From the NCBI GenBank assembly GCA_034440575.1, contig JAOTOL010001000.1, forward strand, positions 1-64,000: a stretch of DNA of 64,000 nt. The letters are read 5' to 3'. Both the position numbers and the translations under genes were made by a program. Shown in pieces: positions 35,701-45,596 of this stretch; position 1 is the first letter of the stretch; every line of letters starts with the position of its first letter. Source of the stretch: Imbricaverruca yamaguchii (taxonomy: Eukaryota; Arthropoda; Thecostraca; Neoverrucidae). Under the pieces are notes generated by a model. That model saw only the letters and a list, made by a program, of their open reading frames with translations, was not told the DNA's origin and ran no database searches.

Positions 35701-36528
35701 GTAAATGGTACATGCCTCAGAGGGCAACAGTGGGAACTGTAACCGAATGACGTCACTATGTCTCGAAAAGATGACCGAAGTGTGCCCTGGTGCCCGGTGC
35801 GCTGAGGACGCCGAGGGCAACAAAGTACACTGAGGTCATATGTCAGGGATTCAGTGGCGTCAATGAAGCAATAGTTGTCATTGGTGCCGTCTGAAGCATG
35901 CATAATTCACTTTCTATATTATATAATAATAATTTCCAGTGACTTTGTCCTCAGCATGGTCCAATATTTTCTTCTTAATGCTAGAAAGAAGTCACCATTT
36001 TTGGCCGCAGTGTCCTGGTTGACGTCCAAAGCTCCGTGGATTGGTTCCAGATACTGCAGATACTTTTTCACAGCAAGTTGCTGCTTTTGTTCTGCTATAC
36101 AGACAGCTTCCCAGCGACGCATCGATGACTGCGTTGGGTTGTAAGCCAAGCTATGGGTATTTGTCCACGCGACCATTTAGCCGTACCCTGTCATTGTTTT
36201 TCAGCAAACGAAAATCGCATCCGTTGTTATCAAAATTGGCAACAGCGTTTCATGACGTGACTCTTTCGGATTGTGGTTGTGATTGTGATTTCGGTTGATT
36301 GTGGTTGTGATTGTGATTTCGGATTGCCCTCATATCGGGATTTTAAAACTTCACTGTTCAACAATGGAAAACGTTGCCCTTGATTTTATATAGAGGATGT
36401 GTTATATAATGTAGCAAATTCAGCTGAAGCTTGGCATGGAGAGCACAGATCGTACACACTGAGCTGAGACTCGGTCTGTTGGCACAGCCTTGTTACAGTC
36501 GGCGGAAATTGGGTCTGGGGAGCGGAGA
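35701..36528. other. Unassigned sequence before the hAT-like element
   Basis: A minus frame at 35919-36176 reads FLALRRKYWTMLRTKSLEI near its end. I do not recognise it; it may be a transposon relic. From 36421, degraded copies of the 43-bp minisatellite lead into the element. Confidence 0.35.
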
Positions 36529-36536
36529 ATGCACAC

Positions 36537-36838
36537 TAGGGTGTGTCACGAAGGACCTTTTTTTGGAAATTGCACTTTGCTTAGTGAAATTATCGTGCAG
36601 ATTACCTAAAAAAACCTGTGGTCGAAACCAAATCGAAATCAAACAATAAACAAAATATGCGACAGGCCGATAAAGAAACAAATTTGCCGGGAGCCCGGCG
36701 TTGAAGTCTCCAGTGATGGTGCTCCGTTGCGATTGGCATCTAACACCACGCGTCCGGCCACCGTCGGAGCGCCGCCGCGGCGCTGTGACGAAAAAGGCAT
36801 TAGTCGCTGCTGTAGATGCCTGATGAATGGATTCTGGT
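36537..36838. repeat. Left inverted terminus of the hAT-like element
   Basis: About 302 bp, matching 39403-39693 in reverse complement with scattered differences and a few indels. Confidence 0.92.
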
Positions 36839-37248
36839 GATGAAGCTCATTAATAAAACTTAATGAAAGTGTTTAGTGGGGTAAAAGGCTTTTAATAAGC
36901 ACCAGTCGCTTAATAAGTTGCCTGGATATATGACGCATGAAAGAAAGGTTCACTTTACGTCGCTTGTTCGTTCCATTTTCAATCAGTAGATCTATCGGCG
37001 TATAATGCTAATATTTTCACTTTTGAAAGTTTGAACATCTTCAAAATTCCTCGTCTGTTTACATCGAAGACCAATTAAATCATTCTGAGACACTTGCTAT
37101 CTTATTGTTATGACAAGTAGACCAGGCGAAATCGGCATCATGCTCCGTTCCACTACAACCGAAGGAGACGGGCATACAGCGACGTCACCTTTTGTACGAG
37201 CGGCCACATTTTTTGTACGAACTATCATTTTATAACTGTACTACTTGT

Positions 37249-39236
37249 CTACATGCTCGACAGAAAACCCGATATTAAATCCTTTTTGCTGCTGAGCACT
37301 GGCATTGCCGACCTGTGTTTCAACTTCGCCACAATGTAACCGTGGCGGGCCTCTTCACCAATTACCTTCAAAGACGCCTCGGTCACCACTTTCACCATCC
37401 GTTCCACCGTCTGACTGTGCACGGGGTATGGCGGTACTTCGAGAGGACTCGCGATGATGTCTAGTAAGTCATCATCGGACAGTTGTTGCGTCAAGGGCGG
37501 CTCGGTTATCGCCTCATTACACCAATCAATCAGCTCCATGATGCTGTCTGCCCCCATATTCACTTTTGGAAGCTTGAACTTCCGCACTTCGTCAGTATCA
37601 CTATCGACTGGAGTTCTGCGACACTGCTGGATTTGAGTGACCGCCCTTTCCCGTGTGGCTTGATCTTGGCCCGCTGCCATTGCTAGTAGTACTGCCTCAG
37701 GGTGACACCAGTAGCTGTTGCGCTGTATTACCGGCTGCACCATGGCCGCTATCTCAGGTCGCAAACTTTTGAGAAGTTGCACGCTATGCAGCGCATTGCC
37801 AGGACCGTCAGAACATTTCCAGTTCTTCTTGATGCAGAATCACATGGGAGTATAGTGGCACACGATGAACTCCGCTAGCATTCTCAGACTGTCTGATGGC
37901 TGTTCGGTTGATATGTAGAGCCGGAGAATTCGCGCCGCCAGAGTCAGCCACCTGGAGTGGTTTAGTGGACCGATCTTCATTTTCGCAGTTCTATCTGAGC
38001 CCGTCTGGACACTACGCGCCAGACTGTACAGAATAGCCTGGTCTGAACTTAGGTCACTGAGAATCTCCTGCGTTATTTCTGAAACATTTCCGCCATCGAT
38101 TGGCTCAAAATCGACCACTGGCAAGGTTTCTACTGGGCCTGTAGCAGGCCGGCCAATCAGCCCACTAAACGACTTAGGTCCTGTTGTGACTCTATCTAAC
38201 TGGCTAAATACTGCACGAAGATTAAGTTAATTTGCATGAAGTTGGCACACAAACCAGTGGACGGGGCGTTTTTGTCCGAGCTCAAACAAACGGATAACAC
38301 CACCTTTTTGGCCAGTATTAACTCTCGTGCTGTCACAGCCAAGTACAGAAACATCCGCACCAAACTCATATGCCACGGCGTTCAGGTCCTGAAAAATGTC
38401 CTCCGCTTTCCCAGTCTGTGGGATAAAATGTCCTAAATATGCACTGTCTGGCTCGGATACAACCACAATGTGCTCTTCCGTCTTCTTTGAACTGGCTGTC
38501 ATAAGCGTGTCGTCTTTTCTACCGTCGAAGTAGAGACCAGATACACGACCTGCATGATCCTCATGGCTCTGGGCTACTACCTCTCTTCTAATCCGATCCC
38601 TTGCTCGCCAAACTTTTTTGCTATCCACTATGCAGTCCATATCGTCAGAAGTGATCCGACTAATGTCCACTTGGAAACCGTTTATGATCGCAGCACACGC
38701 ACGATTAGACACTCCGTACCGATCTGCTCCTAGAGCCGTATTTAGCAGTTCGTCTGTGTTACTGTTCACCATATACTCTGACTCATTGACTACAGATGTG
38801 AGGGATGACGAATCTGTGGCGGAATCTTGGTTTGAATAGAATCTAGCTGGGCCATTCCAGAAGGTCCCGGTTGTGGTGGTGTGACTCTCTCGGCGGTCAG
38901 ACGCCTCCTTTCGTCCATGGCGCGTCGACGAGTGGTTTCACGAATATCTGCGGTGCCGATTTGTATTTGGCAAGGTCCTCTCTGGTCTTGGACAAAGGGA
39001 AACTCCATTCGTGGCACTTTGTCGGCCATCGCACATTTGCAGCTATCGATATCAGCACATTTTCGCGATATCGCGATATCACATTTCAGCACATCGATAT
39101 CAGATATCAGCACGGCTCGTGTCGCCGTCGTTAATAGGTTGTTCCTACTGCTGATAATCCCAGTTTCCCTTGAAACTTGAGTAACGAAAAGGAACAGGAG
39201 ACTTGGATTGACTAATAAAACAGGGATGTATGGCAT
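37249..39236 (-). pseudogene. Decayed transposase with D-D-CxxH motifs
   Basis: Three segments (38772-38227, 38124-37840, 37782-37249) lie in one minus frame, separated by a TAA at 38227-38229 and a TGA at 37840-37842. Reading through them gives one protein-like frame of about 500 residues. Motifs in order: YFDGRKD (residues 81-87 from 38772), GCDSTRVNTG (Asp 147), and WFVCQLHAN with CxxH at 176-179. This D-D-CxxH order fits RNase H-fold transposases such as hAT. Later come LPVVDFEPIDGG, and VIQRNSYWCHPEAVLLAMA in the last segment. An N-terminal stretch at 39236-38790 is in another frame, so a frameshift or lost intron lies near 38800-38870. The terminal Glu of the catalytic triad was not placed. 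Two nonsense codons make this copy inactive. Confidence 0.8.
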
Positions 39237-39402
39237 GCGAAGCTATTTTGTGTCGTTAGTGCATACGCAATTTATTCGAATGATGATTCATAGCACTGTG
39301 AAAGGTGGAGCACAGACAAAGGAAAGTGGAGCGATCAGTCCTTCGGTGAAGTTTAATCTTTACAATCAGATATACCCCGGCTCCCCTGATCTGTTTTTGA
39401 AT

Positions 39403-39693
39403 ACCAGAATCCATTCATAAGTCATCCACAGCACCGACTGTCGCCTTTTTCGTCACAGCACCGCGGCGGCGCTCCGACGGCGGCCGACGCGTGGTGTTAG
39501 ATGCCAATAGCAACGGAGCGCCATCACTGGAGACTTCAACGCCGGGCGCCCGGCAAATTTGTTTCTTTATCGGCCTGTCGCATATTTTGTTTATTGTTTG
39601 ATTTCGATTTGGTTTCGACCACAGGGTTTTTTTAGGTGATCTGCACGATAATTTCACTAAGCATAAGAAAAACCGTTCAGGCGACACACCCTA
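39403..39693. repeat. Right inverted terminus of the hAT-like element
   Basis: About 291 bp, the partner of 36537-36838. Its outermost bases read GACACACCCTA next to the right target duplication. Confidence 0.92.
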
Positions 39694-39701
39694 ATGCACA
39701 C

Positions 39702-40532
39702 CCTTGGCTGAAGCTGTCACATGCTTAAGTTAGCGGAAACCGATACCCCAGACATTTTCATTAAAATACAAGATAATGTGTCAACCTGGTGGCGAGGGAT
39801 ATCCCCGTGAGTGATGCCATCAGCCTATATGCCTATGCTACCAGGTCACAACTTTTTTTTGGCCGTAATTGAATGAGGATTGAAACAATAGTTGAAAATA
39901 CCTGAGGTGCATTGAGTTGCATGCATTGGTTGAATGCAATTCGTGCTTCCCTGGCGGGGCGCTATTCCGTGAGTGGTGCATGTTCGCAGTGTCCCCATCT
40001 TGCATCCGCCCCTGCAATGTGCCCGTAAGAAGCTGGGCATTCTATGTATTCTGGACTTGACGCAACTGATTCTGTTGGTGGCCAGAGGTCGACAGCCGGA
40101 AAAAAATGAACAGGTGATATGTATATATGAAATATTTATTTAAGTGGTCTACAACAAATATTTCAGAAGGTAGAACTAGGGATGCCGGTTGCGGGGAGCA
40201 GCTTGAGCGTAAATACTCAGACACCTACATAATTAACAGTCATTCTCAATTTAGCAATCATCCAATGTAGCTAATATTTTAACAGCGTTGACAATATACT
40301 TATGCTGGTTCCCTATCCATCGTTAAGTTGAAACTATAGCATTTCGACCGTGATACTTGTTAAGTAAGACCACTACAATGAGTTTGCAAATCTTGCGTGG
40401 ATCATGTGGGTGCAAGTGTGAGGGTGCATGTGGGTGTGCGTGGGTGCGGTTGCCGTCTCAGGATACATAGGAGGCAGGAGGTAGCCGACAGAGGGCGCGA
40501 CAAACGTCCGCCCGATCCAGGCGTGCGCTCAC
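39702..40532. other. Probable intron or intergenic sequence
   Basis: No supported gene or repeat; a GT-rich tract lies at 40407-40455. Confidence 0.4.
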
Positions 40533-40734
40533 CCTTCCTCCTGACGTTGAAGGCGGTGTGCAGTACGGCAGTCAGCGGGATGGGCTGCTCGGTGACGAAG
40601 ACGACCTGGCGGTGGCGCTGCGTGACCAGCAGGGTGTCGCAGAGCAGCACCAGGTGGCAGGCGCGCCACTGTCTGCCGCGCTGCAGAGTCGCCGGGTCGG
40701 CGTGCACCCAGACGCGGCCCGACACCGGCACCGG
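40533..40734 (-). CDS. Candidate exon encoding part of a PH-like domain
   Basis: The minus strand reads SGRVWVHADPATLQRG, then a hydrophobic strand pattern ACHLVLLCDTLLVT, VVFVTEQPIPLTAVL and FNVRRK. The L-L-x-D-x-LLVT followed by a PIPL strand resembles the first strands of pleckstrin homology domains, as in Rho guanine nucleotide exchange factors. It is followed by a donor GAAGG-GTGAGC (intron from 40532). The proposed acceptor is a CAG at 40735-40737 with a poor pyrimidine tract, so the 5' boundary is uncertain. Length is 202 bp; the donor is in phase 1, so at least one unseen exon would be needed before the phase-0 exon at 34493 if both belong to one gene. The composition is strikingly GC-rich, like the large exon. 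Confidence 0.4.
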
Positions 40735-40817
40735 CTGCCGGCGGTCACGTGACCGGGTCAGTCTCCCTCGCGCGCGCGTGCCCGCAACAGGTCCCACACG
40801 GACGCCCGTCGGAGGTA

Positions 40818-40912
40818 GTTGGCTGTTGGTTTTACGACGCATCGACTGCTGGGAGATTAGGTTCGCCAGCCTCTCACGCTAATTGGTCGTCGACGAAGAG
40901 CGATAGTGATGC
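40818..40912 (-). mobile_element. SINE fragment (tail half)
   Basis: In reverse complement this reads GACCAATTAGCGTGAGAGGC, TGGCGAAC, GTCGATGCGTCGTAAAACC and AACAGCCAAC. It is colinear with the 3' half of the SINE at 9919-10082 (GACCAATCGGCGTGAGAG, TGGCGAC, GTCGATGTGTCGTAAAACC, AACCAACC). The tRNA-like head is missing. Confidence 0.7.
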
Positions 40913-40944
40913 GTCAGCCACGAGCAACATATTCCACGCAGACA

Positions 40945-41396
40945 CCCATTGGGGATGGCGGCACGACAGTCCGACGAGCGGCGGACTCGACACAGACACC
41001 CAGTGTTGATGGTGGTACGGCAGTCGCTCACGAGCGGCAGACTCGACACAGACACCCAGTGTTGATGGTGGTACGGCAGTCGCTCACGAGCGGCAGACTC
41101 GACACAGACACCCAGTGTTGATGGTGGTACGGCAGTCGCTCACGAGCGGCAGACTCGACACAGACACCCAGTGTTGATGGTGGTACGGCAGTCGCTCACG
41201 AGCGGCAGACTCGACACAGACACCCAGTGTTGATGGTGGTACGGCAGTCGCTCACGAGCGGCAGACTCGACACAGACACCCAGTGTTGATGGTGGTACGG
41301 CAGTCGCTCACGAGCGGCAGACTCGACACAGACACCCAGTGTTGATGGTGGTACGGCAGTCGCTCACGAGCGGCAGACTCGACACAGACACCCACT
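40945..41396 (+). repeat. 56-bp minisatellite, seven near-identical units
   Basis: The unit runs TGTTGATGGTGGTACGGCAG, TCGCTCACGAGCGGCAGACT, CGACACAGACACCCAG. It starts at 41004, 41060, 41116, 41172, 41228, 41284 and 41340, an exact 56-bp spacing. One diverged unit precedes (40948-41003) and degenerate copies trail to about 41600. The near identity points to recent expansion. Confidence 0.97.
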
Positions 41397-43200
41397 GATG
41401 ACAATGATGTTACCGCAACACTCACGTGCAACAACCACGACCGACACCTATTGGAGTTAGTGGCATGCTCAGGAAACTCACGTGCCACAGGTCCGGCACA
41501 GGCACAGGGTGACGTGACCCTATGCATTGCTGACCAGTGACGTGACCGAGACACTGACGTGCAACAAACCCGGCACACATTGAGCGCCTCATTCACTGAC
41601 ATGCAGCAGATCCGACACTGTCCACAGGAGAAACCTGTCACTGAATAATTAAGAACCGCTAGAGTTAACCAATTAACTATGTTCATAAGCTGTTGCTGAC
41701 CATGCTTGTCTATTTCACCTTTCTAGATGACGCTTGCACCCGATGTTTCCAATTTCCCATGCCAAAATTACATTGCATTGCATTGTTCTCTTTACTGTAG
41801 CCAGTTCGTTATTTGGGCATTACGGCGCCTCGAATGCGAACGTAATATGGCGCTCATAATTCAGACGGTGGCTCTTTCCACGTGTATTATTTTCAACTTC
41901 CGAAGACGGATGGGGTAGTTAAAAGATACGCTTTTCTTGTAAACGGCACTTCTCAGCAGTCGTCTCGTAAATCGAAGATCAGTTTACTGATTGGGTGCTG
42001 CTTCCTCACTCGCAGCCGTCGCTGCAGCTGGTAGCATTGAGTGAGCGAGTTGTCATTACATAATCAACCCCGATGCTCTGTCTCCTCACGTGTAACCAAC
42101 CTGCTCTGTCTCTCTTCAACAGAACACCTATTCCCAAACGACATTCCAGACGTTCTCTTCGTATACCGGATGAGCCGCCGTCAATATTTACGTTACAAGA
42201 TACCGTTCCCGCACTGTTCGTGTTCATTTCATCCAGCCTGATAAGCATGGGATTTACACGGAACCGGATGATGACGGTCGCTGACTACTATCTGAGCTGA
42301 GATCATGCCTCGGACACCAACAAAGGGGAAATTCTGAATGGAGGGTATCTTGAAACAGGTGAAGTGCAATTGAAATTACGTCTGATCTAAAGCAGCGCTG
42401 GCGCGATCTATTCATCACGATGTTGACTGAGGAATGCGGCATTCCACGACATATCGATCGCGGTTGTGAAGGTTGCAATCTCTCATATTACAGTGAGGCT
42501 CGGCAACGAGGACCATCATAGCCACTAAACATGACTGCCACATGATGAACGCCCGTAGGGACGGGGAGGCATTGGCATGTCCTCAGCAACATTCTCTATA
42601 TCTGCGGAACGACTTTCGAAAAGCTTGTGATATTATATCCTTGCCGCATCAATTTCAAACATACCCTGGAATTGCTAAGTCGAAATGGTATCAGATCTTG
42701 GACTTAAGCGGTTTTTAGCTAGAGTATGTGGACCAAGAAATACGTGAGGAACAGAAAACCGGCTTGCCTTGACGTTTAATATCTTCCAGCATGCTTAGCT
42801 GACCTGCACTACAATGACAGTGGTCACAAGCATAAGCTTCAAATGAAGGTCATATCGGGTCAATGATCTTCAGAGCCTTTAACAATGGCATGCCACTCAG
42901 ATAGAATGTTTGGTCGCAAACGCTGCCAAGCGCCCAGAAATGATCACGCTTTTGTTTTGTTAACTAATTCCATGAAAACCAGGCCTGGAAAAGGCTCTCG
43001 AATGGTGACTCGCTAGGACCAGGGTCAAACACTAGTAATGTGTGGCATTTGATCACATGAATCATGTTTTACGAACAAATATATTATAAATGTCCGTAGA
43101 AATATCCATCAGAGCTTATTTCTGGGTATATTTTTTCCTATTAGAAGAGCAGTCGCTTATGGCCACCTTTGATCTGGACCTCTAATTCACAAATGGGTGG
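41397..43200. other. Unassigned sequence
   Basis: 41397-41620 has degenerate remnants of the preceding minisatellite (ACTCACGTGCAACAA, CCGACAC). Beyond that I see no supported gene or repeat. Confidence 0.4.
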
Positions 43201-43928
43201 GTGTACCTACCTGCTCCTCCCGGCATCGCCCGTGGATAGGTGTACCTACCTGCCCCTCCCCGGTATCGCCCGTGGATAGGTGTACCTACCTGCCCCTCCC
43301 CGGCATCGCCCGTGGGTAGGTGTACCTACCTGCCCCTCCCCGGTATCGCCCGTGGATAGGTGTACCTACCTGCCCCTCCCCGGCATCGCCCGTGGGTAGG
43401 TGTACCTACCTGCCCCCCGCATCGCCCGTGGATAGGTGTACCTACCTGCCCCTCCCCGGCATCGCCCGTGGATAGGTGTACCTACCTGCCCCTCCCCGGC
43501 ATCGCCCTGGTAGTGTACCTACCTGCCCCTCCCCGGTATGCCCGTGGATAGGTTACCTGCCCCTCCCCGGCATCGCCCGTGGGTAGGTGTACCTACCTGC
43601 CCCCCCGGCTCCCGTGGATAGCCTACCTGCCCCTCCCCGGCATCGCCCGTGGATAGGTGTACCTACCTGCCCCTCCCCGGCATCGCCCGTGGGTAGGTGT
43701 ACCTACCTGCCCCTCCCCGGCATCGCCCGTGGATAGGTGTACCTACCTGCCCCTCCCCGGCATCGCCCGTGGGTAGGTGTACCTACCTGCCCCTCCCCGG
43801 CATCGCCCGTGGATAGGTGTACCTACCTGCCCCTCCCCGGCATCGCCCGTGGGTAGGTGTACCTACCTGCCCCTCCCCGGCATCGCCCGTGGATAGGTGT
43901 ACCTACCTGCCCATCCCCGGCATCGCCT
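43201..43928 (+). repeat. 40-bp minisatellite with alternating 80-bp higher order
   Basis: About 18 units of GTGTACCTACCTGCCCCTCC plus CCGGCATCGCCCGTGGATAG. In the 43640-43900 part, the variants GTGGATAGG and GTGGGTAGG alternate strictly, giving an 80-bp dimer. The units at 43400-43640 contain deletions. Confidence 0.97.
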
Positions 43929-45433
43929 GCGCTGAGTTGGCGCGGAACCTCGCTAATGCGTGAGGATAATCCTGCCAGGCATAGCTGGAGCCCCCATCTT
44001 TATGTGGGGCTCAAATGTATTCGGTGTTCAGGTAGTCCCTCCCAGCAATGACAGATTTCAGTATGGGAACTCGCCTAGCGCCTCTACAGACTTTAAAGTC
44101 CTCAGCTTAAGCATGTTTCGGTATAGCACCAAAAATTGTATTCAGCTCCGCCATTCATATCAGATAACTGGTGTATCAATTGCAAACTCAGAAGCTTATT
44201 TGAATGCAAGTACAATGCACATTGTAAGGTAGGCTACAAGGATAAAAATTGCCTAAGATTTTCTGCAAGAAAATTGCTTCCAGAAATGTATGACACTTCA
44301 CAGGTTCTTGAGCCTGAAGTGGGCGTGCGAATTGTTCCAAGCATTAACGCTCATGAAACTTAAACTCGTGCTCCTAAAACTCATGGTGAATTTATCTTCC
44401 CTTGCAAGACGCAGCACGCAGCTTACATTTCGCTTGGCTATGCCTTCATCTTCCGCTGCCTTCATTCCTTTGAAAGCCTGCAATTTCCCATAAGGGAAAT
44501 TACTCAATTGAGAATGTCTCGAACAAGCAATCCCTCCGGCTTAGGAGCAGCATGACATGTCCCACCTCTATTATTTCCTCATCTGCAGGGACTTTGATAG
44601 TCAAAGGTGAATATTTAATATCAGTCAGACATGCAGTGTCGACCTTGCCTTTCATAGCACACATTCTAAGCTAAAGGTTAGCTTGAGTAAATTATTATGA
44701 TATGATAGTATCCATGGGAGGTGGTACAGCACGATGGCAGACACCTGACAAAAAATGCCTTAATCATAACAACGAAGAATGCAGTAGTGATGGATGAAGT
44801 TGCTATCTCAACGCTTTCCGGTTCCGGTCTTTCCTACTAGATCCTCAGATTCCGGTCTCTGGGGTAGGGCGCTATATGGCCCAGTGGGCATATAACGAAG
44901 TTGGAGTTTAGAGGGCTCTAAACTCCTGACTAAGCGTCGCACGAAAACGAAAGAAGTGAAATCGGAAAGCGCTCAACGAGTCGGAGTTGAAACCACCCAA
45001 AATAGTCTTCCTCAAAAAGTGACGGCAAAGTGACATTTATGAAGTCACGACCGTCGTCAAGTTTTTTGGCCCTGGGGAGTTCATTTTGTGTAGTATTTTT
45101 AAAGCGGAAACTATTTGAACTTAGAAATGAAACGCGAAATCGACCATGGTCGCCAAATTCCCCCCATCCCCTCTTTCCTGTGTTTTTATTCATGTTTCAA
45201 AATTTTGTAGTTTCTATTTTTAACGTTCTATTTTATACCGGGTAGAGCGTACCGAGAAACGTTGGTTTTAGTAAGATTGGTCTCATAAAACGTGCTTACT
45301 TTAACCAGAATCTTCGATTTTAGTCTTAATTGGCAAATGTACCATCAAAGACGCACAAATTCAATAATTCCTACGATGCGTTTTATTGCGTCCTTTAAGA
45401 TAAGCGAACGCTGAAAGATTCTTTCAAATATCT
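43929..45433. other. Unassigned sequence
   Basis: No supported gene. Frames of up to 90 codons on both strands lack domains. Confidence 0.4.
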
Positions 45434-45596
45434 CTACCCGCCAAATCTTTGTTAGTTATTTGGGTTTTAGGGCGCATCAACTGCAGTGGTTATACAGCGC
45501 CCATAACTTAACATTTAAGCTGTGTCAATCCTAAACTCAAATTCATAAAATGCTAAAATCAAATCGTACCATGCGGACTTGCTCATGTACCGGGGG

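Larger units (their letters stand above)
36529..39701 (-). mobile_element. hAT-like DNA transposon, 3157 bp, with long inverted termini and 8-bp target duplication
   Basis: The element is 36537-39693, flanked by exact copies of ATGCACAC at 36529-36536 and 39694-39701. Termini begin TAGGGTGTGTC on both sides. Similarity between the ends then continues for about 300 bp (36537-36838 and 39403-39693, inverted): GCTTAGTGAAATTATCGTGC, GGTCGAAACCAAATCGAAAT, ATGCGACAGGCCGATAAAG, GGCGTTGAAGTCTCCAGTGA and GAATGGATTCTGGT. Eight-bp duplications and TAGGG-like ends are hallmarks of the hAT superfamily; Zisupton-type elements also make 8-bp duplications. Inverted termini of 300 bp are unusually long for hAT. 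The interior carries a decayed transposase on the minus strand. The insertion lies between candidate exons of the minus-strand gene and within degraded 43-bp minisatellite units. Confidence 0.92.

Noticed and set aside
43201..43928. CRISPR-like array of regular 40-bp repeats
   Set aside because: There are no unique spacers; units are contiguous, and the context is animal DNA.
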